Below, piece after piece: positions 26,650 through 34,813 of a stretch of 64,000 nt of DNA. The position numbers were made by a program, and so were the translations under genes. Numbering within the stretch: position 1 is the first letter of the stretch; each line of letters starts with the position of its first letter. The stretch is from an uncultured Lachnospiraceae bacterium. GTDB taxonomy: Bacteria > Bacillota > Clostridia > Lachnospirales > Lachnospiraceae. The stretch is from contig URUY01000001.1 in NCBI GenBank assembly GCA_900551115.1, positions 124,001 through 188,000 of the forward strand, written 5' to 3'. The notes under the pieces are model-generated. The model did not search any database. It worked only from the letters and a program-made list of their open reading frames with translations, and was not told the DNA's origin.

Positions 26650-27129
26650 TTATTTATGATACGGCTCATTATTTATGATGCGGTAACCTCTGTAAATCTG
26701 CTCGCACAGAATAACCCGCATAAGCTGATGGGGAAAAGTCATGTCCGAAAAGCTGATTTTAAGGTCTGCTCTTTTACTGACTGACTCATGGAGCCCCAAA
26801 GAACCGCCGATTACAAACTGAATATGGCTTTTCCCTGACAGTGCGGCTTTTTTTAACACCTCCGCAAAGGCTACGGAATCCATTTTCTCTCCCTGTATTT
26901 CCAGCGTTATCACAAAGGCATCCTCTTTAATTTTGGCAAGCAGCCTGTCGCCCTCTTTTTTCTTAATCTGCTCCTCCTCTAAAGAAGAAGCCTTATCCGG
27001 CGTCTTTTCGTCTGCAACCTCCAATACCTCTGTTTTACAGTATCTGGAAAGTCTTTTCAGGTATTCCTCCAACGCATCTTTATAAAACTTTTCTTTTATT
27101 TTTCCTACACATACAATCCCTGTTTTCAT
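26650..27129 (-). CDS. rlmH: 23S rRNA pseudouridine-1915 N3-methyltransferase
   Basis: 159-residue SPOUT methyltransferase that modifies helix 69 of 23S rRNA. The full family length is present, with the N-terminal VGKIKEKFYKDALEEYLKRLSRY, the SAM knot FVIGGSLGLHESV (about 105-117) and the C-terminal FPHQLMRVILCEQIYRGYRI and NEPYHK. No Shine-Dalgarno sequence is seen before ATG 27129; a possible -10 (TATCAT) lies only about 7 bases upstream, so a leaderless message is possible. Confidence 0.97.
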   Translation of the reverse strand: MKTGIVCVGKIKEKFYKDALEEYLKRLSRYCKTEVLEVADEKTPDKASSLEEEQIKKKEGDRLLAKIKEDAFVITLEIQGEKMDSVAFAEVLKKAALSGKSHIQFVIGGSLGLHESVSKRADLKISFSDMTFPHQLMRVILCEQIYRGYRIINNEPYHK

Positions 27130-27231
27130 GATTTTATGATAACACTTTTTATCTGTCTGTTACAGCGTTTTTTGAATTGTTAATTTTCTTTTCATAATCG
27201 GTTTAGAAAAGCATTTTTCCTCCATTTCATG

Positions 27232-27266
27232 AAAGCAGCACCGCCATCCGGGCGGTGCTGTGCTTT
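27232..27266 (-). terminator. Hairpin at the end of the zinc-ribbon membrane-protein gene
   Basis: AAAGCA-GCACCGCC and GGCGGTGC-TGCTTT pair around a 5-base loop (minus strand), overlapping the stop codon of the upstream gene. The following T-tract is poor (GCTTTC), so termination may be incomplete. Confidence 0.55.
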
Positions 27267-28098
27267 ACATTTCTTCAAAATCTTCAAAAATATCCTCATA
27301 TATCTCATCTGCAAAATGATCCAAAAATGCTTCATCCAGGTTCATAAACTGTTTTTGGATCTTCGCTTTAAGTAACGAAACCCTTTTAAAATACTTCTCT
27401 TCCTCAGAAGGGGCTTCCGAGCCTGCCTCTGCTTCCTCTGAAAAAAGTTCTGCATCCAGTTCCTTCTGATTTAAAGTTTCAAGACACCACTTTTCCATTG
27501 TGCTTCTTAAGGAATTTTCTGATTCTGCTTTTTTTGCAAAAATCCGGTATGACTTCATGGATACCATACCCATTACAATAAACAGAATAAACAGCGCGCT
27601 CATGATACCATAGGTCATATATTTGGAAGTCCCGTTAAGACGAATGGGAAGCACGCCCGCAAGACCCAGCGCAATCACTGCCATACCGGCAATACCCACA
27701 AAGAAAAGCGTATAGGCTGAAGATTTATTATCCTCTGCTTTTGCTGCACTGTTTTCATAAAGAGCTGCCGGTTGAATCGGTGTTTTTTCCTCTTCCGAGA
27801 CTTCCTCCTGCTCCTTTTGCTTTTGCAGCTTATATACAAGCACCAGTTTCCCGGCCTGTTCGCTTTCTTTTTCAGGCACAGACAGCTCATAGACCTCCTC
27901 TTTTTCGTCAAAGGAAATCTCTGCGCCTTCAATATGACTATACTTTAAAAATTTTGCAATCTCTTCAATCTCTTCTTCTGAGCCGAAGATAAGCGGTTTT
28001 TTTGCTTCATCTTCTTTTGAAATCAGCTCACAGCCGCAATCCATACAGGTCGTTACGCCCTCCCTGTATTCATTTTTACATTTCGGACACCATGGCAT
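27265..28098 (-). CDS. Zinc-ribbon protein with two membrane helices
   Basis: 277 residues, function unknown. The N-terminus has a zinc ribbon, CPKC...CMDC (Cys 4, 7, 18, 21). A DUF2007-like alpha/beta stretch may follow (about 35-90), then two hydrophobic helices at about 125-150 and 158-180 and an acidic, helical C-terminal tail. GGAGGG precedes ATG 28098; a 5-codon extension is possible. Zinc-ribbon plus two-helix proteins of this kind are common in Lachnospiraceae but uncharacterised. Confidence 0.8.
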   Translation of the reverse strand: MPWCPKCKNEYREGVTTCMDCGCELISKEDEAKKPLIFGSEEEIEEIAKFLKYSHIEGAEISFDEKEEVYELSVPEKESEQAGKLVLVYKLQKQKEQEEVSEEEKTPIQPAALYENSAAKAEDNKSSAYTLFFVGIAGMAVIALGLAGVLPIRLNGTSKYMTYGIMSALFILFIVMGMVSMKSYRIFAKKAESENSLRSTMEKWCLETLNQKELDAELFSEEAEAGSEAPSEEEKYFKRVSLLKAKIQKQFMNLDEAFLDHFADEIYEDIFEDFEEM

Positions 28099-28130
28099 AT
28101 GCAATCCCTCCAAAACAAAATATGTTCTGC

Positions 28131-28430
28131 CTATTCCTCATAATCCAGACAGGAACGGTTGCAGGTTACACTTCTTACGAATTTTCCGGCTTCTACATGG
28201 GCAGGATGAACCTGATACGCCTGTAAGGCTTCCCTCGTCTCATAGATACCTATCAGGGCGATATCACGGTTACTGGATTCCATTTCATTTACCACAACAC
28301 GTATGTCCACAGCACCTTCTACAAACTCCTTAATAGGCTCTAACAAGGCTTTCATTTTTTCGCCGGCTGCTTTCTTTTCCTCTGCGGACATTTCCGGATT
28401 AAAGTTCCACAATACAATATGCTTTACCAC
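28131..28430 (-). CDS. Dabb (stress-responsive A/B barrel) protein
   Basis: 99-residue dimeric alpha/beta-barrel protein. The pattern VKHIVLWNF (about 2-10), a central helix rich in Lys/Glu, DIALIGIYETREALQAYQVHPAH (in part: IALIGIYET, YQVHPAH) and a final strand match PF07876. GTG start at 28430 with AGGAGG upstream. It lies between nfnB (11 bp) and the zinc-ribbon gene. No enzymatic role is assigned. Confidence 0.9.
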   Translation of the reverse strand: MVKHIVLWNFNPEMSAEEKKAAGEKMKALLEPIKEFVEGAVDIRVVVNEMESSNRDIALIGIYETREALQAYQVHPAHVEAGKFVRSVTCNRSCLDYEE

Positions 28431-28441
28431 TTTCCTGCCTC

Positions 28442-29827
28442 CTATTTATTGCGCAGATATTCATCTATTCCCTTTGCCCCTGCTTTTCCGGCGCCCATTG
28501 CCAGGATAACGGTTGCAGCGCCTGTAACGGCATCGCCGCCGGCATAAACGCCTTCCTTTGTGGTTTTACCGTTTTCCTCTTCAGCAATGATGCATTTCCA
28601 TTTATTGGTCTCAAGTCCCTCTGTCGTAGAAGAAATAAGCGGATTGGGGGATGTGCCCAAAGACATGATAACCGTATCCACATCAATGACAAATTCTGAA
28701 TCCGGTACCTCTACGGGACGTCTTCTGCCGGATTCATCCGGTGCGCCCAACTCCATCTTCACGCATTTCATACCGGTTACCCAGCCCTTTTCGTCCTCTA
28801 AAATCTCTACGGGATTGGTAAGCAGGTCAAAAATAATGCCCTCTTCCTTTGCATGATGCACTTCTTCTACACGGGCGGGCAGCTCTTCCTCGCTTCTGCG
28901 GTATACAATATGCACCTCTGCACCCAGCCTGAGTGCTGTTCTTGCTGCATCCATGGCAACATTACCGCCGCCTACTACAGCTACCTTCTGTCCTCTCATG
29001 ATAGGGGTATTGGAATTTTCATCAAATGCCTTCATCAGATTGCTTCTGGTAAGATACTCATTTGCAGAAAATACACCGTTTGCATTTTCTCCGGGAATTC
29101 CCATGAATTTGGGAAGTCCTGCGCCTGAACCGATAAATACGGCATCAAAGCCTTCTTCCTCTATCAGCTCGTCAATCGTAACGGATTTACCCACAACTAC
29201 ATTGGTCTCTATGCTAACGCCTAAGGATTTTACATTTTCAATTTCCTTTGCCACAACAGCCTGCTTGGGCAGACGGAATTCGGGAATACCGTATACCAAA
29301 ACGCCGCCCGGCTCATGAAGCGCTTCAAAAATGGTGACTTCATAACCCATTTTAGCCAAATCTCCTGCACAGGTCAGTCCTGCAGGGCCCGAACCGATGA
29401 CTGCAACCTTTTTACCGTTCTTTTCTTTTGCGCCTTCAGGCTTAATCCCGTTTTCACGAGCCCAGTCAGCAACAAAACGCTCCAATTTACCGATGGATAC
29501 CGGTTCGCCCTTGATGCCGCGGATACATTTTCCCTCACACTGGCTCTCCTGAGGGCAGACTCTGCCGCAGACAGCGGGAAGTGCGGAAGACTCGCTGATT
29601 ACCTGATAAGCGCCTTCTATGTCTCCTGTTTTAACGTGGCTGATAAAGCCCGGAATATCAATCGCTACCGGACAGCCCTTTATGCACTGTGCATTTTTAC
29701 AGCCAATACAGCGGTTTGCCTCTTCCATTGCTTCTTCTTTATTATATCCAAGACATACTTCTTCAAAATTCGTGGCACGTACCTTGGGATCCTGCTCACG
29801 AACCGGTGTTTTCTTCAATACATCCAT
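28442..29827 (-). CDS. nfnB: NfnB-type FAD/Fe-S subunit (glutamate-synthase-like)
   Basis: 461 residues. An N-terminal Fe-S domain (CIGCKNAQCIKGCPV about 41-55 and CGRVCPQESQCEGKC about 87-101) precedes two dinucleotide folds, VAVIGSGPAGLTCAG (about 142) and VAVVGGGNVAMDAARTA. This matches the large subunit of the NADH-dependent ferredoxin:NADP+ oxidoreductase NfnAB, an electron-bifurcating transhydrogenase, and also the GltD-like family. The nfnA-like gene directly upstream (26 bp) favours Nfn. GGAGG precedes ATG 29827; no glutamate synthase large subunit is present in the window. Confidence 0.9.
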   Translation of the reverse strand: MDVLKKTPVREQDPKVRATNFEEVCLGYNKEEAMEEANRCIGCKNAQCIKGCPVAIDIPGFISHVKTGDIEGAYQVISESSALPAVCGRVCPQESQCEGKCIRGIKGEPVSIGKLERFVADWARENGIKPEGAKEKNGKKVAVIGSGPAGLTCAGDLAKMGYEVTIFEALHEPGGVLVYGIPEFRLPKQAVVAKEIENVKSLGVSIETNVVVGKSVTIDELIEEEGFDAVFIGSGAGLPKFMGIPGENANGVFSANEYLTRSNLMKAFDENSNTPIMRGQKVAVVGGGNVAMDAARTALRLGAEVHIVYRRSEEELPARVEEVHHAKEEGIIFDLLTNPVEILEDEKGWVTGMKCVKMELGAPDESGRRRPVEVPDSEFVIDVDTVIMSLGTSPNPLISSTTEGLETNKWKCIIAEEENGKTTKEGVYAGGDAVTGAATVILAMGAGKAGAKGIDEYLRNK

Positions 29828-29853
29828 TTCTTTATCCTCCAATTATTTTATGC

Positions 29854-30732
29854 CTATCTGCAGTTTCCACAACCGCCGTGGTGGGTGTCGCCTTCCTTAT
29901 ACTGTAAAAAGGCACGTCCCTCTGCGGTTTTGTAAATCTGCTGTCTAAGCATGGCTTCATCAAAATTAACCTGATGTCCGTCAAATTCCGGTCCGTCTAC
30001 GCAGGCAAATTTTATCTTGCCGCCAACGCTTACACGACATGCACCGCACATGCCGGTGCCGTCCACCATAATGGGATTCAGGCTGACAATCGTAGGAATC
30101 TCAAGCTCTTTTGTCAAAAGACAGACAAACTTCATCATAATCATGGGACCGATTGCCACACAGGTATCATAGTGTTTTCCTTCTGCCACAAGGTCCTTAA
30201 TCGTCTGGGTAACCATACCGCTTCTGCCGTAAGAGCCGTCATCCGTGGTAATATAGAGATTGCCTGCAACTGCTTCCATCTCTTTTTCCAGAATCAGTAA
30301 ATCCTTCGTCTTGGCGCCGACGATGACATCTGCATCAATGCCATGCTCATGCAGCCATTTTACCTGCGGATATACCGGAGCGGTTCCCACACCGCCTGCA
30401 ACAAAAAGCAGTTTCTTCTTTTTCAGCTCGGAAAGCTCCTCCTTTACAAATTCTGATGCACAGCCAAGCGGTCCCACAAAATCACGGAAATAGTCTCCGG
30501 CCTTTAAGGAAGCCATCTTCTGCGTAGCTGCGCCCACAATCTGGAATACAATGGTAATGCTGCCCTTTTCCCTGTCATAATCACAGATGGTGAGAGGAAT
30601 GCGCTCTCCCTCATCATCCATTCTGACAATGATAAACTGTCCGGGCTGGCAGGCCTTTGCCACCCTTTTTGCTTCTACCTCCATCAGAAAAATATTGGTT
30701 GTCAGTTCTTCAGCTTTTAAAATTTTAAACAT
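29854..30732 (-). CDS. nfnA: NfnA-type ferredoxin-NADP reductase subunit
   Basis: 292-residue flavoprotein with an FNR-like fold: an FAD-binding beta barrel with RIPLTICDYD (about 44-53), a NAD(P) domain with LFVAGGVGTAPVYPQ (about 108-122), and a C-terminal [2Fe-2S] site GTGMCGACRVSV plus a distal Cys in FACVDGPEFDGHQV. Together with NfnB it would couple NADH and ferredoxin oxidation to NADP+ reduction. An older database name is sulfide dehydrogenase subunit. GAGG precedes ATG 30732. Confidence 0.9.
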   Translation of the reverse strand: MFKILKAEELTTNIFLMEVEAKRVAKACQPGQFIIVRMDDEGERIPLTICDYDREKGSITIVFQIVGAATQKMASLKAGDYFRDFVGPLGCASEFVKEELSELKKKKLLFVAGGVGTAPVYPQVKWLHEHGIDADVIVGAKTKDLLILEKEMEAVAGNLYITTDDGSYGRSGMVTQTIKDLVAEGKHYDTCVAIGPMIMMKFVCLLTKELEIPTIVSLNPIMVDGTGMCGACRVSVGGKIKFACVDGPEFDGHQVNFDEAMLRQQIYKTAEGRAFLQYKEGDTHHGGCGNCR

Positions 30733-30786
30733 CTTACACCTCGTCTGGCTTAACAGCCTTCCCTTTTTCTTAATATTTTATCTGCC

Positions 30787-32217
30787 TTAAAAGGTCTCCA
30801 GAATATAGTCGTCCAAAGCACCCCTCGACAGCTTATAGCATTCCTGTGTATATACGTTTACCGCATAAGTAGTTCCCGTTTTATTCTGTATGCCTGCCAA
30901 ATCTTCATAAACCTCGGAAATAACATAAAAATCTCCTGCATCAGGAATCGCCAGCGCATACTGGAACATATACAGATACCGCCCGCTTATTTCTCCCGTG
31001 ACCGTACCTGCATCATCCTGTATCCTGCCGATTGCCACCATGGTCTCTACCAGCTTTGTTACCGCCAGCTCCGGTGTAAACTCGGTTGCAAGCGTAAGCT
31101 CAAACTGCCTTGTGGTACAGTCGCCTGCTACACCCTCTTTATTATAAGTAATGAATTTAAAGGTACTTTTCCCAAGAGGCATGGGAATGGGACTGATATA
31201 AGGCGTTGACTGATAGGTGGGCACAGACCCGTCCGTAGTATAATATACATTTGCCCCCGGCGGCACCGATACGCTAATCATGGTCGGTACCGTGTATTCA
31301 CCGCTGTAGGTTTCCACCTCCGGCGCTGCCGGTTTTAATACGTCTATTACATAGGATTTTGTCACCACTTCACTCTTAATGCCGTACTCATTCACAAATA
31401 TCGCCGATATTTTATAGCTGCCCGTTTCCAGAAAAATCGGTGTTGTATAAATTTCGCTGCTCTCATCGGGAATCGTGCCGTCCAAGGTATAATAGATGGT
31501 ACCCTGGGTGCTTGCAGTCAGCTTAAGAGGCACTACCTCTGCATATGTCCCTTCCGTATAACTGAATTCCGGTGGGGCGGCCATATAGCTCTGAAACGCA
31601 GTTTTAATGGTTTCATTTTCCGTATTGACTAAAAGCTCATTGATGGCAGCATAATCCTCATTTTTTGCATAAAAAGCAATGAGTTTCTTATAAGCAGCAT
31701 CCAATTCCCTTTCCGGCGTATACAAAAACTCTATGACAAAGCGCAGACACTCCACATACGCTTCATCCATTCCCTCGGCACTATAGAGGTCTGCCAACGC
31801 AAGCCGCAGCGACATGTTTTCTGCATCAAGCTCTATTGCTCTCTCGTAATACGCTATTGCTTCCTCATTATTGCCTAAAGCAATACAGGCCTTTGCTTTT
31901 GCAACCTGATAATCAGCCGAATGATACCGGTATCCGAGTACAACCGCTGTTACAGCCACCGCAATCAAAAGCAGCGCACAGCTTATACAGACAGCCAGCG
32001 TTATTCTGAAACGCTTCCCGCGCTTTTTGTCTTCCGGCTTTTCTTCCTGCTCCTTGGGAACTTCCTCTAAAACGTCCTCCACAATACCGGAAAGCGTCTG
32101 GCGCATACTGTATTCAATTTCCGGTTCAAAGTCTGGAACAATATGGATTTCTTCACCGCATTTTTCACAGTAAAGATTACCGTCCTTTATTTCTGTTCCG
32201 CATTTTGGACATTTCAT
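30787..32217 (-). CDS. Zinc-ribbon / TPR / chitobiase-like membrane protein
   Basis: 476 residues, function unknown. Order: zinc ribbon CPKC...CEKC (about 3-21), an acidic linker, one membrane helix (about 72-95), a TPR-like region (about 100-190, ALGNNEEAIAYYERAIELDAEN), and two chitobiase/beta-hexosaminidase C-terminal-type modules (YYTLDGTIP at about 240 and YYTTDGSVP at about 330). A C-terminal domain of about 95 residues follows. The topology suggests a cytoplasmic zinc ribbon and extracellular repeats, perhaps binding cell-wall glycans. AGGA precedes ATG 32217; folD is 10 bp upstream. Confidence 0.8.
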   Translation of the reverse strand: MKCPKCGTEIKDGNLYCEKCGEEIHIVPDFEPEIEYSMRQTLSGIVEDVLEEVPKEQEEKPEDKKRGKRFRITLAVCISCALLLIAVAVTAVVLGYRYHSADYQVAKAKACIALGNNEEAIAYYERAIELDAENMSLRLALADLYSAEGMDEAYVECLRFVIEFLYTPERELDAAYKKLIAFYAKNEDYAAINELLVNTENETIKTAFQSYMAAPPEFSYTEGTYAEVVPLKLTASTQGTIYYTLDGTIPDESSEIYTTPIFLETGSYKISAIFVNEYGIKSEVVTKSYVIDVLKPAAPEVETYSGEYTVPTMISVSVPPGANVYYTTDGSVPTYQSTPYISPIPMPLGKSTFKFITYNKEGVAGDCTTRQFELTLATEFTPELAVTKLVETMVAIGRIQDDAGTVTGEISGRYLYMFQYALAIPDAGDFYVISEVYEDLAGIQNKTGTTYAVNVYTQECYKLSRGALDDYILETF

Positions 32218-32227
32218 AAAGAAAATC

Positions 32228-33076
32228 CTAGCCTTCCTGTATTGTTATGGATTCTACGCAGTTATTCATCAACATTGCAATTGTCATGGGACCCACACCG
32301 CCGGGTACGGGCGTAATGGCACTGCATACAGGCGCAACATCTTCATAATCCACATCCCCGCAGAGCTTGCCGTTTTCCATACGATGAATGCCCACATCTA
32401 TTACTACGGCACCTTCCTTCACGTAGTCCCTTGTAATCATTTTGGGCTTTCCTACCGCTGCCACTAATATATCAGCTCTCTTTGTAACAGACCTCAAATC
32501 CCTGGTTTTGGAATGCGCTACCGTTACCGTTCCGTTTTCACGCAACAAAAGCAGTGACATGGGCTTTCCTACAATATTGCTTCTGCCGATTACAACGCAT
32601 TCCTTTCCTGCGATTTCAATTCCTGATCTTTTTAACAGCTGAATAATACCCGCAGGTGTACAGGAAACAAAGCCCGGTTCACCGATACATAATGCGCCCA
32701 CACTTTGGGGATGAAAGCCGTCCACATCTTTTTTCGGGTCTATGCTTCTTATTACCTTATCCTCGTCTATGTGCTTCGGAAGCGGAAGCTGCACTAAAAT
32801 ACCGTTTACATCTTTTCTTCCGTTCAGCTCTGCAATCAAATCAAGAAGCTCTTTTTCTGAAGTTCCCTCCGGCAGCTCATAAGCCAGTGAACGGATACCG
32901 ATATACGCACAGGCTTTTTTCTTGTTTCCCACATAAACCGTAGAAGCGGGGTCCTCTCCCACCTGAATCACAGCCAGTGTTACTTCCTTACCCTGTGCCT
33001 TAAGCCCACCTACCTTTTCCTTCAACTCGTCCTTAATCTGTACTGAAATTGCCTTGCCGTCAATAATCTGTGTCAT
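32228..33076 (-). CDS. folD: Methylenetetrahydrofolate dehydrogenase/cyclohydrolase
   Basis: 282-residue bifunctional enzyme interconverting 5,10-methylene-, methenyl- and 10-formyl-THF. Motifs: STVYVGNKKKACAYIGI with the catalytic Lys (about 54), LVQLPLPKHID, PKKDVDGFHP, VVIGRSNIVGKPMSLLLL (about 160-177) and TPVPGGVGPMT. GGAGG precedes ATG 33076. It lies 62 bp after fhs; together with the cyclo-ligase at 4.6-5.2 kb it makes a C1-folate set. Confidence 0.97.
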   Translation of the reverse strand: MTQIIDGKAISVQIKDELKEKVGGLKAQGKEVTLAVIQVGEDPASTVYVGNKKKACAYIGIRSLAYELPEGTSEKELLDLIAELNGRKDVNGILVQLPLPKHIDEDKVIRSIDPKKDVDGFHPQSVGALCIGEPGFVSCTPAGIIQLLKRSGIEIAGKECVVIGRSNIVGKPMSLLLLRENGTVTVAHSKTRDLRSVTKRADILVAAVGKPKMITRDYVKEGAVVIDVGIHRMENGKLCGDVDYEDVAPVCSAITPVPGGVGPMTIAMLMNNCVESITIQEG

Positions 33077-33138
33077 AGTAACCTCCTTGTGGAAACCTGT
33101 GTTTCTCTTAATGAAGCCTGCTGTTTATTTAATAAAGC

Positions 33139-34809
33139 TTAAAAAAGACCTGTTATTATACCGTTTTCATCCACATCGATATTGTAAGCCGCAGGACTCT
33201 TTGACAGTCCCGGCATGGTCATGATTGCCCCTGTCAGCACTACCACAAAGCCTGCTCCTGCCGAAACATACACTTCACGGATATTCATTTCAAAGCCTTC
33301 CGGCCTGCCCAGCTTAGACGGGTCATCTGACAGGGAATACTGGTTTTTGGCCATACAGACGGGCAGCTTCCCAAATCCCAGTTTTTCCAGCCTTGCTATC
33401 TGCTTTACTGCTGCAGGCGCATAGCTTACGCTGCCTGCACCGTATATTTTCTTTGCAACAGTTTCAATCTTTTCGCTGATGGAAAGGTCATCCTCATAAA
33501 GCACCTTGAAATGGCTTTCTTTCTTTTCAAGGGTTTCCAGTACCTTTTCTGCAAGGGCAATACCGCCTTCTCCGCCCTTTTCCCAAACCTTGGCAAGCGC
33601 AAATTCGCAGCCTCGCTTCTCGCAGAACTCCCTTACGAAATCTACCTCTGCAGCCGTATCCGATACAAAGGAATTTAAGGTTACCACCACCGGAACGCCA
33701 TAATTCTGCAGATTTTCTATATGCTTCTCCAGATTGACAATTCCTTTTTGCAGTGCCTCCAGATTTTCCGCATTCAAATCTGCCTTTGCTACACCGCCGT
33801 TATATTTAAGCGCACGCACGGTAGCAACCAGTACCACCGCATCGGGCTTTAATCCCGCCATCCGGCATTTGATATCAAAAAACTTCTCTGCGCCAAGGTC
33901 TGCGCCAAAGCCGGCTTCCGTAATAACATAATCTGCCATCTTAAGAGCTGTTTTTGTGGCTCTGACAGAATTGCAGCCATGGGCAATATTGGCAAAGGGA
34001 CCGCCATGTATAAGTGCCGGCGTATGTTCAAGGGTCTGTATCAGGTTGGGCTTTAGGGCATCCTTTAAAAGTGCCGCCATGGCGCCTACGGCCTTAAGCT
34101 GCCCTGCCGTTACCGGCTGTCCGTCATAATCATAGGCTACAATCATCTTAGAAAGCCTTTCCTTTAAATCCTGCATATCAGAAGCCAGACATAAAACCGC
34201 CATGATTTCAGAGGCTACCGTAATAACAAAGTGATCCTCTCTGACAAAACCGTCCATTTTGCCGCCAAGACCTACCACAATATTACGCAGTACACGGTCA
34301 TTCATATCCATGCAGCGCTTCCATGCTATCTGTCTTTCATCAATCCTAAGCTCATTGCCCTGCATAATATGATTATCCAAAAGTGCTGCAAGAAGGTTAT
34401 TGGCTGCAGTAATGGCATGGAAATCCCCTGTAAAATGAAGGTTCAAATCCTCCATGGGCACAACCTGTGCATAACCGCCTCCGGCTGCACCTCCCTTGAT
34501 GCCGAAACAGGGACCTAAAGACGGCTCTCTAAGTGCAATAATGGCCTTTTTATTTAATTTGCCAAAAGCCTCTCCCAGGCCGACACTGACAGTGGTCTTG
34601 CCTTCTCCTGCCGGTGTGGGATTGATAGCCGTAACCAAAATCAGCTTACCGTCAGGATTATCCTTAATCCGTTCCATATAGCCATCGGATATCTTGGCCT
34701 TATACTTTCCGTATAGCTCCAGTTCGTCCGCCGTAATCCCGATTTGTTCCGCCACCTCTGCAATAGGCTTCATTACCGCGTCCTGTGCAATCTGAATATC
34801 TGTTTTCAT
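33139..34809 (-). CDS. fhs: Formate-tetrahydrofolate ligase
   Basis: 556-residue ATP-dependent synthetase that makes 10-formyl-THF from formate. The P-loop is TPAGEGKTTVSVGL (about 65-78), and LREPSLGPCFGIKGGAAGGGYAQVVPM is represented by LREPSLGP and KGGAAGGG. The length matches the family exactly when ATG 34809 is used. Its best binding site (GGAGG) is 11 bases away with a second weak AAAGG close by. It starts 5 bp after the ftsK stop. Confidence 0.97.
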   Translation of the reverse strand: MKTDIQIAQDAVMKPIAEVAEQIGITADELELYGKYKAKISDGYMERIKDNPDGKLILVTAINPTPAGEGKTTVSVGLGEAFGKLNKKAIIALREPSLGPCFGIKGGAAGGGYAQVVPMEDLNLHFTGDFHAITAANNLLAALLDNHIMQGNELRIDERQIAWKRCMDMNDRVLRNIVVGLGGKMDGFVREDHFVITVASEIMAVLCLASDMQDLKERLSKMIVAYDYDGQPVTAGQLKAVGAMAALLKDALKPNLIQTLEHTPALIHGGPFANIAHGCNSVRATKTALKMADYVITEAGFGADLGAEKFFDIKCRMAGLKPDAVVLVATVRALKYNGGVAKADLNAENLEALQKGIVNLEKHIENLQNYGVPVVVTLNSFVSDTAAEVDFVREFCEKRGCEFALAKVWEKGGEGGIALAEKVLETLEKKESHFKVLYEDDLSISEKIETVAKKIYGAGSVSYAPAAVKQIARLEKLGFGKLPVCMAKNQYSLSDDPSKLGRPEGFEMNIREVYVSAGAGFVVVLTGAIMTMPGLSKSPAAYNIDVDENGIITGLF

Positions 34810-34813
34810 ACCT

